Assembly: GCF_022213955.1 (NCBI RefSeq)
Contig: NZ_JAKNTW010000008.1
Coordinates: forward strand, 62,001-126,000
DNA: 64,000 nt
Reading direction: 5' to 3'
DNA from: Dolomitihabitans soli
GTDB lineage: Bacteria > Actinomycetota > Actinomycetes > Streptosporangiales > Streptosporangiaceae
The notes under the pieces are model-generated. The model was given only the letters and a program-made list of their open reading frames with translations, had not been told where the DNA came from and did not search any database. The position numbers and the translations under genes were made by a program. Below, one piece after another: positions 37,553-45,869 of the stretch (its first letter is position 1; every line of letters starts with the position of its first letter).

Positions 37553-38880
37553 CGTTCGAGGATGAGGTGCCGGCTTTCGCCGAGGGACCACACGGCGGCG
37601 GCACTGATCAGGCTGACCAGCACCACGTAGATACCCACGGCGTACATGCCGATCGCGGTGTACAGCGCGACGGCGATGAACGGCGCCACCGCCGCACCGA
37701 GCAGCGACCCCGCCTGGTTGGCGGCTGTGATTCCCGAGTACCGGGTCGCGGTGGGAAACAGCTCGGCGAAGTACACGCCCACCGGGGCGTAGGCGCAGCC
37801 CACGGGGAAGGCGAACAGCGCGATCCCGACGGCGAACAGCACGGGCGAACCGGTCTCGACGAGGGCGATCATCGGAAAGACGGTCACGATCGCCCCGCCG
37901 AGCCCCAGCAGCAGCGCCGTCCGTCTGCCCCGCCGGTCGGCCAGTCCCGCGGCCAGGCGCAGACCGATGCTGTAGGACCCGGCCGAGATCAACACCGCGG
38001 TCAGCGCGGCGGTCTGGCTGATCTTCAGCGTCCCCGTCGCGTGGGAGAGCAGGAAGACGAAGGCGACGTAGAAGGTCGTGCTCACGGACACGTACGCCAG
38101 GGCCGCGAGCACGGTGGTCCGCGCCGAGCGCCGGAGCAGGGTCGCGATCGGCATACCCGCCATCCCTCGTTTACCGGGGGCGGCGGCATCCTTCTTGCCG
38201 GCCTCGAATATCGGCGATTCGTTGATACGCAGGCGCAGCACCAGCCCGACCACGATCAGCACCGCGCTCGACAGGAAGGGCATCCGCCAGCCCCATTCCA
38301 GATATGTCTGCTGGGGAACCAGCAGCGTCACGACCAGCAGTACGGTCGTCGACAACGCCAGACCTGCTGTGACGCCTTGTTGCGGCCAGCTCGACAGCCG
38401 TGCTCTGCGGTCGGGGGGCGCGAACTCGGTCGCCATCAGGACCGCGCCACCCCATTCGCCGCCCACCGCGGCCCCCTGCACGAAGCGGAGCAGGACGAGC
38501 AGGACGGGTGCCAGGGCTCCGGCCGTCTCGTAGGTCGGCAGCACGCCCACCAGCATCGTGCTGACGCCCATCAGCAGCAGCGACGCGACCAGCGTCGTCT
38601 TGCGCCCGACACGGTCACCGTAGTGGGCGAAGATCAGCCCGCCGATCGGCCGGGCGATGAAGGCCACCGCGATGGTCGCGAAGGAGGCCAGCGTCGCCGC
38701 GACCGGGGACATCGCGGGGAAGAACTGCGTACCGAACACGAGTGTCGCGGTGCTCGCGTAGATGTAGAAGTCGTACCACTCGATCGCGGTCCCGATGAAC
38801 GCCGCCTTGGCCACTCGGGCGGCTTCCGCGGCGGACGGACGTTCGACCTTCAGATCAGTCTCACCGGCACTCATCTGCAT
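37549..38880 (-). CDS. MHS-family MFS transporter (carboxylate:proton symporter type)
   Basis: 443 residues, 12 membrane segments. The N-terminal signature AAFIGTAIEWYDFYIYAS, with RPIGGLIFAHYGDRVGRKTT and RFVQGAAVGGEWGGAVLMAT, marks the metabolite:H+ symporter family (citrate, alpha-ketoglutarate, tricarballylate, shikimate carriers). GAAGGAG nine bases upstream supports the ATG at 38880. It begins the four-gene leftward run and presumably imports the substrate of the cluster. Confidence 0.88.
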   Translation of the reverse strand: MQMSAGETDLKVERPSAAEAARVAKAAFIGTAIEWYDFYIYASTATLVFGTQFFPAMSPVAATLASFATIAVAFIARPIGGLIFAHYGDRVGRKTTLVASLLLMGVSTMLVGVLPTYETAGALAPVLLVLLRFVQGAAVGGEWGGAVLMATEFAPPDRRARLSSWPQQGVTAGLALSTTVLLVVTLLVPQQTYLEWGWRMPFLSSAVLIVVGLVLRLRINESPIFEAGKKDAAAPGKRGMAGMPIATLLRRSARTTVLAALAYVSVSTTFYVAFVFLLSHATGTLKISQTAALTAVLISAGSYSIGLRLAAGLADRRGRRTALLLGLGGAIVTVFPMIALVETGSPVLFAVGIALFAFPVGCAYAPVGVYFAELFPTATRYSGITAANQAGSLLGAAVAPFIAVALYTAIGMYAVGIYVVLVSLISAAAVWSLGESRHLILER

Positions 38881-39006
38881 TGATTTCAGCTCCTTCGACG
38901 GACCGGGAATGCGTGATCAGAAGTGGGCAGGGTCCTCGGCGACGATCACGCCCGCGCCTGAGACCTCTGAGCGAGTCAGGGCCGGGCGACAGGTCTGTCC
39001 GGCCGT

Positions 39007-40677
39007 TCATGTGGCGTGGGCCTGGTTCAGGGACGGTCCACGCAACCGAGCGGCGATGTCAGCGAAGGCTCGATTACGGACATTTGGGTCAATATGTACA
39101 TCTATCAGAAGAGGCCCTGCTGCCTCGGTCAGGATTTCCGGGAGCATGGCGAGATCCGCGTCGCATCCGATGGAGTGCGCGGGAATGCCGAACCCCCTGG
39201 CGATCCCCGCGATGTCAGGCCACGCGTGTTCGGACTCCGCGATGGGATACCCCTTCGCCTCGAGACTGTGGCGCTCCTGGCCGTAGCCCCCGTCGTTCAT
39301 GACGAACAAGGTCATCGGCAGCCCGTAGCGGCGCACGGTGGCGAGTTCGTTGAGGCTCATCATCAGGCACCCGTCCCCGAGCACCACCGTGACCCGCTCG
39401 CCCTCCCGGGCGAACGCGGCACCGATGCCCACGCCCAGCGCCTGTCCGATCGCGCCGAAATCGTGGGTGAACGCGTATCGGCGGGGATCCCAGCTTCGCA
39501 AGGTCTGCTGCGCGAACGAGCCGAAGTGGCCGGCGTCGACGACAAGCAGGCGATCCTCCGGCAGCGCCGCGTCGAGGGCGTCGACGACGGCTTGCGGATG
39601 CGCGGGGAAGGAAGCGGTGTCGGCGGCGGCCTCATCGGCGGGCGGCGCCCAGCGGGTGACCGCACCAGAAGCGTCGGCGCCGGGAATGTCGGCGCGCACA
39701 CGGTCCCGCAGGATGGCGACGGTCGCGGTGGTGTCCCCCACGACGGCGACCGTCGCGGCCGTGTGCCTGCCGATCGCATCGGCATCATGATCTACCTGGA
39801 TGACCGTGCTGCCGTTCAGGACCATGCCGCCGTCGGTCGTCCACTGGTTCGCGGTGGCACCGAGCACGAGGACGCAGTCGGCGGCGGCGAGCGCACGGGA
39901 CGCGGGGCCGGCGCCCAGCCCGCCTGCCACGCCGAGATGGCGGGGATGGCGGGCCAGCAGGCCCTTGGCCTTCAGCGACGTCGTGATCGGCGCGCCGAGG
40001 TGGTCCGCGAGCTCACCGACCGCCGCGGCCGCGCCGGGCTCGACACCGCGGCCGACGAGGATGACCGTCCGCCGCGCGGCGGCGAGCACCGCCACGGCGG
40101 CCTCGACGGCCGCCGGATCCGGCACCGGACCGGTGGGCGGCCCGGCCGTCGGCAGGTAGGTCCCCACCTCGTCGGGCAACGGGGCGAGCAGCACGTCGGT
40201 CGGTGCGTTCAGCACTGCCGGCCCCTTCCCGAAACGGACGTGCCGGAAGACCGCGCCGACATCGGCGTACACCGTCTCGGGCCGGTACAGCGGACGGAAC
40301 AGGGCGCCCGTCGAGCGGATGAACGCCTGCTGGTCGAAACGCTGCGGGTGGTCGAGATCCCCCGTCGGAGTGTCCGGCGCCAGGAGGACCACGGGCGAGC
40401 GGGCGGCCACCGCCGTCAGGAGCGAGGTGGCCGTGTTGCTCAGGCCCGGGCCGTGGGTCACACTCGCGACCCCGGGCCGGTCCGAGAAACGCGCGTAGCC
40501 GTCGGCCATCGCGACCGCGCCCTGCTCGTGGCAGGCGTGCACGACCTTGATCTCCTCTCTCGCTGACAACCTGGCGAGCAAGTCAAGATTTCCGTCGCCC
40601 ATGAGCGCGAAGACAACCTCCGTGCCCTCGGCCAGCAGCGCTGCCGTCATGGCGTCCACAACCGTTCCATCTTGCAT
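39007..40677 (-). CDS. Thiamine diphosphate-dependent enzyme (acetolactate synthase/decarboxylase-like)
   Basis: 556 residues with the three ThDP-family domains. The catalytic Glu lies in HACHEQGAVAMADGYARF. A central Rossmann-like domain has TVILVGRGVEPGA. The ThDP-binding motif is GDG in VVLGDGCLMMSLNE, ending at NDGGYG. It could decarboxylate a 2-oxo acid or condense two; the sequence does not decide. The ATG at 40677 is chosen because the homologous region begins there (MQDGTVVDAMTAAL). Transcribed leftward toward the MHS gene, 126 bp apart, and divergent from the GntR gene. Confidence 0.82.
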   Translation of the reverse strand: MQDGTVVDAMTAALLAEGTEVVFALMGDGNLDLLARLSAREEIKVVHACHEQGAVAMADGYARFSDRPGVASVTHGPGLSNTATSLLTAVAARSPVVLLAPDTPTGDLDHPQRFDQQAFIRSTGALFRPLYRPETVYADVGAVFRHVRFGKGPAVLNAPTDVLLAPLPDEVGTYLPTAGPPTGPVPDPAAVEAAVAVLAAARRTVILVGRGVEPGAAAAVGELADHLGAPITTSLKAKGLLARHPRHLGVAGGLGAGPASRALAAADCVLVLGATANQWTTDGGMVLNGSTVIQVDHDADAIGRHTAATVAVVGDTTATVAILRDRVRADIPGADASGAVTRWAPPADEAAADTASFPAHPQAVVDALDAALPEDRLLVVDAGHFGSFAQQTLRSWDPRRYAFTHDFGAIGQALGVGIGAAFAREGERVTVVLGDGCLMMSLNELATVRRYGLPMTLFVMNDGGYGQERHSLEAKGYPIAESEHAWPDIAGIARGFGIPAHSIGCDADLAMLPEILTEAAGPLLIDVHIDPNVRNRAFADIAARLRGPSLNQAHAT

Positions 40678-40845
40678 GGCATGCGACTGTACTCCACTGC
40701 ATACAGATGAACAAGGACCACTCTCCACCGATCGAGAAGCACGTCTACCTGCCCTAATGCTTGAGAGACAGCCTCAGCGACCACTTGGCTCGGGAGTACG
40801 GCGAGCCAGTTAGAGTACTGCGGAGTGCGAGTGTATTCTGGAGGC
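40678..40845. promoter_or_regulatory. Divergent control region with inverted repeats
   Basis: The 168 bp between the ThDP-enzyme and GntR genes contain CTGTA / TACAG (40687-40706) and GGCTCG / CGAGCC around GGAGTACGG (about 40787-40807). A -10-like TATTCT (40834-40839) lies 6 nt before the GntR ATG, suggesting a leaderless mRNA. Operator roles are inferred. Confidence 0.4.
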
Positions 40846-41547
40846 ATGGATGAACCCACGGCAGTCGCTGACGACTCGTCGGCGATCACACTCCCCGGCA
40901 AGAAGCCCATCGCCGACGAGTTGTACGAGTACCTGCGGAACGCGATCGTGCACGGCAAGTTGCCCGCGGGCATGCGTGTGGTCGAGGGAGACATCGCGGC
41001 CCGCGCCAACGTGAGCCGCACTCCCGTGGGACAGGCGCTGCGCCATCTCCAGTCAGACGCCCTGCTGCGCGCATCGCGGCACGGGCTACTCGTGAACGAA
41101 CTCTCCGCGGACGAACTGTCCGAGGCGTGCACCGTCCGCGACTCGCTGGAGGCACTCGCCGCCCGGCTCGCCGCCTCCGCGCGGACCGACCTCGACATCG
41201 CGCTGCTGGAGGAGCTGACCGAGCAGTTCGAGGCCGCCATCGGCGGAGACGTGTCCGAGATCGTCGAACTCAACCACGCCTTCCACGACGCGGTCTGGGA
41301 TGCGGCGCGCAATTCCTTCCTCAGACGCAACCTGATGCAGACACGCTCGCTGATCGAACGTCTGAACTCGACCACCCTGAGCGCGGAGGCCCGTCAGCGC
41401 CAGGCTCTCGGCGAACACCGCGCGATCCTCGCGGCGATCATCGCGCGCGACGCCGACGTGGCGGAGGCCGTCACGCTGGAGCACTTCCACAAGGCGACGG
41501 CCATGCGCATCCTCTCCAAACGCGCCCAAGCACGCAGGGGCAACTGA
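40846..41547 (+). CDS. GntR-family regulator, FadR/FCD subfamily
   Basis: 233 residues. The N-terminal winged HTH has IADELYEYLRNAIVHGKLPA, DIAARANVSRTPVGQALRHL. The C-terminal FCD domain is helical, with LNHAFHDAVWDAARNSFLR and LGEHRAILAAIIARDADVAE providing the metal-ligand positions typical of the family. FCD regulators usually sense organic acids. It is located between the two arms of the catabolic cluster and is the natural candidate to control both. The ATG at 40846 is favoured. Confidence 0.9.
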   Translation: MDEPTAVADDSSAITLPGKKPIADELYEYLRNAIVHGKLPAGMRVVEGDIAARANVSRTPVGQALRHLQSDALLRASRHGLLVNELSADELSEACTVRDSLEALAARLAASARTDLDIALLEELTEQFEAAIGGDVSEIVELNHAFHDAVWDAARNSFLRRNLMQTRSLIERLNSTTLSAEARQRQALGEHRAILAAIIARDADVAEAVTLEHFHKATAMRILSKRAQARRGN

Positions 41548-41569
41548 CCAACAGGAGGCTTCGATTTCA

Positions 41570-43054
41570 ATGGACCACGACGCGGACGTGATTGTGGTTG
41601 GCACGGGCAACGCGGGATTCTGCGCCGCACACGCGGCGGCGGAACGCGGTGCGCGTGTGCTGATGCTCGAAAAGGGCCCGACGAGCGCGATAGGCGGTAA
41701 CACGTACTTCACCGCCGGAGCGATCCGTACGACCTACCGCGGCATCGACGAACTGGCGGACCTCGTCGACGGGGACGACGAGCGCCTGCCGTACACCGAC
41801 ATCGATCCCTACGGGCCCGCCGATTTCGCGGCCGACATGCGACGCGTCACGCTCGGACGTTGCGACCCCACGCTGACCGACACGATGGTCCACGGCATCG
41901 CCGACACGTTGCGCTGGCTGCACGGGCTCGGGGTGCGCTTCCGCCTGCAGTACGAGCGGCAGGCGTATGAGGTCGACGGCCGCCATCGGTTCTGGGGTGG
42001 TCTGCCGCTGGCGACGGTCGACGGCGGGAAGGGGCTGGTGGCACAGCATCTGCTCGCCGCGCGACGCGCCGGTGTGCGGATCCGCTGCGACACGGCGGTC
42101 GACCGCGTCCTACGCGATTCCGACGGACGGGTGACCGGTGTCGGCGCGGGTGCCGACGAGTTCCGGGCGGGTGCCGTGGTTCTGGCGGCGGGCGGATTCC
42201 AGGCCAACAAGCTTCTGCGTGCGCAGTATCTCGGCCCGAACTGGGATCTCGCGAAGGTGCGCGGCACCCCGCACAACACCGGCGGCGTGCTCATGGCCGC
42301 GCTGGACGCGGGAGCGCAGCCGGCCGGGCACTGGAGTGGCTGCCACGCCGTGGCCTGGGACGCCAACGCGCCGCAGACCGGCGACTTCGAACTGACCAAC
42401 CGCCACACCAAGCAGTCGTATCCGCTGAGCATCGTCGTCAACACGGCCGGCAAGCGCTTCATCGACGAGGGCGCCGAAATCCGCAACTACACCTACGCCA
42501 AGTACGGTGCGGAGATTCTGCGTCAGCCGGGTGCGCAGGCTTTCCAGCTCTTCGACGCGAAGACGGCGCCCCTGCTCCGCGAGGCCGAGTACGAGGCCCC
42601 CGGGGTCTCCCGCTTCGAGGCCGACTCGATCGCCGAACTCGCCGAACTCGCCGGCATCGAACCAGCCGGCCTGGTCGACACGGTCAACGAATACAACGCG
42701 GCCACTCGGCCAGGCGCTTTCAACCCATCCATCAAGGACGGGCTAGGTACGGCCGGCCTCAACCCGCCGAAGAGCAACTGGGCCCAGCCGCTCGATGAGC
42801 CGCCCTATCTGGCATTCGCCGTGACCTGCGGAATCACCTTCACCTTCGGCGGCCTGAAGATCGATACGGCAGGCCGGGTCATCGATGACGCCGATGAGGC
42901 GATCACCGGGTTGTTCGCCGCCGGCGAGATGGCGGGCGGGCTGTTCTTCCACAACTACCCAGGCGGTAGCGGCCTGTCCGCGGGTGCGGTGTTCGGACGT
43001 CGGGCAGGCGTCGAAGCGGCCGACCTCGTTTCAGCCCACACCTACGCCCACTGA
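41570..43054 (+). CDS. FAD-dependent dehydrogenase, TcuA-like (succinate dehydrogenase flavoprotein family)
   Basis: 494 residues. The N-terminal FAD motif is DVIVVGTGNAGFCAAHAAAE, with GNTYFTAGAIR, IVVNTAGKRFIDEGAEIRNY and a C-terminal FAGEMAGGLFFHNYPGGSGL, matching the FAD-dependent tricarballylate dehydrogenase and its relatives. TcuA oxidises tricarballylate to cis-aconitate. No TcuB-like electron-transfer partner is present nearby. It follows the GntR gene by 22 nt with an AGGAGG ribosome binding site and is probably co-transcribed with it. The true substrate remains inference. Confidence 0.82.
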   Translation: MDHDADVIVVGTGNAGFCAAHAAAERGARVLMLEKGPTSAIGGNTYFTAGAIRTTYRGIDELADLVDGDDERLPYTDIDPYGPADFAADMRRVTLGRCDPTLTDTMVHGIADTLRWLHGLGVRFRLQYERQAYEVDGRHRFWGGLPLATVDGGKGLVAQHLLAARRAGVRIRCDTAVDRVLRDSDGRVTGVGAGADEFRAGAVVLAAGGFQANKLLRAQYLGPNWDLAKVRGTPHNTGGVLMAALDAGAQPAGHWSGCHAVAWDANAPQTGDFELTNRHTKQSYPLSIVVNTAGKRFIDEGAEIRNYTYAKYGAEILRQPGAQAFQLFDAKTAPLLREAEYEAPGVSRFEADSIAELAELAGIEPAGLVDTVNEYNAATRPGAFNPSIKDGLGTAGLNPPKSNWAQPLDEPPYLAFAVTCGITFTFGGLKIDTAGRVIDDADEAITGLFAAGEMAGGLFFHNYPGGSGLSAGAVFGRRAGVEAADLVSAHTYAH

Positions 43055-43097
43055 GCCCGACCGGCACCTGCCCGGATTCCATCCGCGTCCTGGACGA

Positions 43098-43139
43098 CTC
43101 TGACGGCGCCGACTCGAGATTGTGAAAGGCTCCCGTCCC
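43098..43139 (+). repeat. Direct repeat, left copy (near DUF6082 gene)
   Basis: Begins CTCTGACGGC and ends GAAAGGCTCCCGTCCC; the same two blocks recur at 44117-44159 with a divergent middle. The end folds as GGCTCC / GGAGCC with downstream bases (43128-43152), so part of the similarity may be that of related terminators. Confidence 0.5.
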
Positions 43140-43156
43140 ACTACACGGAGCCGGGC

Positions 43157-43229
43157 GACACCGCCCGTGACCCACGACATCCACCAGGACCTCGGCCAGG
43201 GCGGCGCCCACGGCCTCGGCATCGCCTGA
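43157..43229 (+). pseudogene. Decayed catalase (katA) remnant
   Basis: Positions 43157-43176 are identical to 20 bp inside katA (codons of DTARDPR, near 33069). Directly after them, 43177-43229 match the last 17 codons of katA (IHQDLGQGGAHGLGIA here, IHKDLGQGVAHGLGIS in katA) including TGA. The two parts are joined by a large internal deletion that also shifts the frame. It is followed by a katA-like terminator. Clearly non-functional. Confidence 0.8.
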
Positions 43230-43241
43230 CCAGAACGATAT

Positions 43242-43281
43242 GAGCAGGGCTTGCGCCGGGCACACCGGGCAAGCCCTGCTC
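43242..43281 (+). terminator. Terminator of the katA remnant
   Basis: Perfect 13-bp stem GAGCAGGGCTTGC / GCAAGCCCTGCTC. Compared with the katA terminator, changed bases on one arm are matched on the other, so the hairpin was preserved. Confidence 0.75.
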
Positions 43282-43354
43282 GACTCACATAGCAGCTTCA
43301 TAACAAGTCAAGGGGTGGGCTGCCTCGACGAAGTGGCTGGGTCAGGATTCCTCC

Positions 43355-44122
43355 GTGCGAGGATCTGTTGCGAACAAAGCCCGTCTTCGAGGCACCGGTC
43401 GCCTTCTCCTGGTGACCGCCATCGCACTCGTGTGCCTGCTGGCCGTGATTCTCTCGCCGCTGGCTCTGGGCGTGGTGGAAGGGCTGACCCGGTCGAGCTG
43501 GACAAGGCTGAGCGAGATAGGCCAAACGTATGGGGGCGCAGCGGCTATTTTGACTGCGGTCGCATTCGGCGGAGTCATCGCGTCGCTTATCTTACAAGTA
43601 CGCGAGTCCAAGGTCAGCCGGGAGCAAGCCGTACGATCGATGCACTCCGATCTCGTCCGCATGACCATGGACGAGCCCGAACTCCTCCGAGCCATAGGCG
43701 TCCTGAATCCGCAAGCCAGTAAAGACGAGCTGACAAAGCTTCGAGAGCGGCAGCTTGTCAATCTATGGCTCACCTACTGGCACACCCTGTACGATTTGGA
43801 CCATCTACCGGCCGCCGGATTGCGCCTCTACCTGCGCGAATTCTTTCAAGGCGATGCAGCTAGATCCTTTTGGACGGATGCGGGCAGCGGATGGCCACTT
43901 CATTGGCATGGCCGACGACACAGGCAGTTTTGTCAAATTGTCGACGAAGAACATCTGGCTGCACTTGAGGGATATCAAGCCCAAGAACCGAAACCGGTTG
44001 CCATCCGCGACAAATCCCGAGATGTCGGCGCTCCGGAAAAGATGCTTGCTTTCGCAGTGGGAATGGCGGTCGGTACAGGCCTCGCCGTCTTATCGGCTCG
44101 TATACGTAACAGACGGCTCTGA
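43355..44122 (+). CDS. DUF6082-family membrane protein
   Basis: 255 residues. Two N-terminal hydrophobic segments (LLLVTAIALVCLLAVILSPL and GAAAILTAVAFGGVIASLI) are followed by a cytoplasmic helical domain with REQAVRSMHSDLVRMTMDEP, the pattern of DUF6082 proteins common in streptomycetes. A C-terminal hydrophobic GMAVGTGLAVLSARI is present. Function unknown. Starts at GTG. Base composition is visibly less GC-rich than the core genes, and the gene is flanked by the direct repeats at 43098 and 44117, consistent with acquired DNA. Confidence 0.65.
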   Translation: MRGSVANKARLRGTGRLLLVTAIALVCLLAVILSPLALGVVEGLTRSSWTRLSEIGQTYGGAAAILTAVAFGGVIASLILQVRESKVSREQAVRSMHSDLVRMTMDEPELLRAIGVLNPQASKDELTKLRERQLVNLWLTYWHTLYDLDHLPAAGLRLYLREFFQGDAARSFWTDAGSGWPLHWHGRRHRQFCQIVDEEHLAALEGYQAQEPKPVAIRDKSRDVGAPEKMLAFAVGMAVGTGLAVLSARIRNRRL

Positions 44123-44159
44123 CGGCTCTCGTCCGTGATGTGCGAAAGGCTCCCGTCCC
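44117..44159 (+). repeat. Direct repeat, right copy (near DUF6082 gene)
   Basis: Counterpart of 43098-43139. It continues into a hairpin GGCTCCCG / CGGGAGCC (44149-44184) that can serve as terminator between the convergent DUF6082 and DUF397 genes. Confidence 0.5.
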
Positions 44160-44199
44160 CTTTGCGGACAACGGGCCGGGAGCCGACTCGAAGGCATCG

Positions 44200-44406
44200 C
44201 TAAACGTCGAATTCGCCGTCCTTCACACCGCCGACGAAAGCATCCCACTCCTGCGGGGTGAAGACGAGTACGGGCCCGGCCTGGTGCTTACTATCCCGTA
44301 CGCCGACACGCCCACCGCCCAGGTAGGCGACCTCGACGCAAGCCCCATTGCTTGCGCTCCGGACGCTCTTCTTCCACTGAGCGTCTGTAAGGTCAACCGA
44401 ATACAT
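44200..44406 (-). CDS. DUF397 protein
   Basis: 68 residues: WKKSVRSASNGACVEVAYLG, VGVRDSKHQAGPVLVFTPQEW, DAFVGGVKDGEFDV, the complete DUF397 pattern. An AAGGA ribosome binding site precedes the ATG at 44406. DUF397 proteins pair with the DUF5753 HTH regulator encoded just upstream (as with Scr and AbaA-like systems in Streptomyces) and are thought to modulate it. It is 28 nt after the regulator and surely co-transcribed. Confidence 0.92.
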   Translation of the reverse strand: MYSVDLTDAQWKKSVRSASNGACVEVAYLGGGRVGVRDSKHQAGPVLVFTPQEWDAFVGGVKDGEFDV

Positions 44407-44434
44407 CACGGTTCCTTTGAAATAAGCTGGAACT

Positions 44435-45289
44435 CTACTTCCAGCGGTCGATAGCCTTTTCCATGAATTCCCTGGACGCCTCGGGTCCAAGCGCCTCCGA
44501 CCGAAGATGGTCGAAGGCAAGTTTGTATCCGAACACTTCACCCTGATCTTCGACCCAGCGTGCGCTGTGCAGCAGCTCAAGATAGACGAGATCATGGAAC
44601 TCTGGAAACTGCAGGTGTATGAATGATCCCGTGTTGACGGGGTGAAACGCTTCCTGCGGAAGGATCTGCAGGCGCACATTTGGAAGACTGCTTACCTCGA
44701 CCAGACGCTCCATCTGCCCACGCATCATGGTGGCGCCGCCGAATCTCCGCAATATGGCGGATTCGTCTAGGACCACCCACGTGGTAAGCGGAACGTCCGC
44801 GAACAGCAACTGCTGGCGGGCCATTCGAGCTTCGACCCTTGTTCGAATGTCGCCGGGCGGGATCCGGCTGATCACTTGGGTCGCCCGGATGACCTCTTCC
44901 GCGTATTCCGGCGTCTGAAAGAGGCCAGGAACGACCTGGGGCTCCCAGCTGCGTTCGAACGCCGCCTCCTCTTCAAGCCCGAGCAATGTCGCGTACTCCT
45001 GGGGGAGGGAGTCGCGATACTCCTCCCACCAGCCTTTTCTGGCTGCGGCTTTGAGCAGGTCGAACAGCTCGCGCTGCTTTTCCTCGCCGACCTGGTAAAG
45101 CGTGGTGAGGGCTTGGACATCCCCTTTACGAGGCATGGTCTTGGCCGTCTCGATGCGGCTGATCTTGGATGCCGACCAGCCCAGCTCGTCGGCGACCTGG
45201 TCGCCGGTTCGACCGGCGCGCTCCCGTAACCGGCGGAGCTCCTGACCGAGCCTTCGCCGCCGGACAGTCGGACTGCCACGTTCGGCCAC
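44435..45289 (-). CDS. XRE-family regulator with DUF5753 domain
   Basis: 284 residues. The N-terminal helix-turn-helix has RLGQELRRLRERAGRTGDQV, ADELGWSASKISRIETAKTM; the C-terminal DUF5753 has WEPQVVPGLFQTPEYAEEVI, ARMARQQLLF, VVLDESAILRRFGG and FHDLVYLELLHSARWVED. The GTG at 45289, giving the usual length, is preferred to upstream starts. Forms the standard pair with the DUF397 gene. Two related inverted repeats upstream may be its operators. Confidence 0.9.
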   Translation of the reverse strand: MAERGSPTVRRRRLGQELRRLRERAGRTGDQVADELGWSASKISRIETAKTMPRKGDVQALTTLYQVGEEKQRELFDLLKAAARKGWWEEYRDSLPQEYATLLGLEEEAAFERSWEPQVVPGLFQTPEYAEEVIRATQVISRIPPGDIRTRVEARMARQQLLFADVPLTTWVVLDESAILRRFGGATMMRGQMERLVEVSSLPNVRLQILPQEAFHPVNTGSFIHLQFPEFHDLVYLELLHSARWVEDQGEVFGYKLAFDHLRSEALGPEASREFMEKAIDRWK

Positions 45290-45869
45290 AGCCGCCCAAG
45301 CCCCCCTCGCGCAAGACAGGATGGTAGGAGCCCTGCCCCCATTACCAGGCTCGACCACATATCGTACCTGCAACTTGCACGGAATGGTGCACGGGTTCTG
45401 CCAAGTCGATTCCATGGGATCTGACGCCCGAGAGGCTGCCATAGACCTTCGCGGGACACCTGGAAGAGACGGACAAAGAAGCGCATAACGGGATAAACCC
45501 CGCTCGGCTACGTGCACAGGAGTCGCGCTTCGTCACACGCCCGTGCAAGTTGCACGAAACCATGCACGGCAAGACACCCAGCAATTGTGAAATCTGTTGC
45601 TTTTTGACTTGTGGCATGGCTTGCAAGCAGATACGTGCGGGCGCACTATCAATCTAGGGCCAAACGACGCGCAACGCGTCGCCCAGGCAACGACGCCGCC
45701 CCTCTCCGTCGTCCGGCCACAGGGAGGCAGCCACGGGGAAAGATCGCGAAAGCAGAGCAAGTCGCATGCCGACACGCGTCCACCAGAGGCGCGCAAAAAA
45801 CCGGGCCGGCGGCCACCGACCCGGTAAGTCACAAGAGCTCCGCATCGAAAGCCACGAAGGAAGTCTCCT
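45290..45869. promoter_or_regulatory. 580-bp non-coding region with repeated operator-like motif
   Basis: No convincing gene. Two copies of a 20-bp motif occur: TTGCACGGAATGGTGCACGG at 45375-45394 and TTGCACGAAACCATGCACGG at 45550-45569, each preceded by CAA(C/G). The second is part of a 13-bp palindrome GTGCAAGTTGCAC (45543-45555). The region is less GC-rich and must also hold the promoter for the rightward small gene at 45870. Confidence 0.5.

Noticed and set aside
43157-43229. The katA-like tail considered as a functional small peptide gene
   Set aside because: No start codon or ribosome binding site, and the frame is broken at the deletion joint.
45290-45869. Searched for a tRNA or integrase att site
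   Set aside because: No cloverleaf-forming sequence or duplicated tRNA end was seen in this gap or elsewhere in the window.
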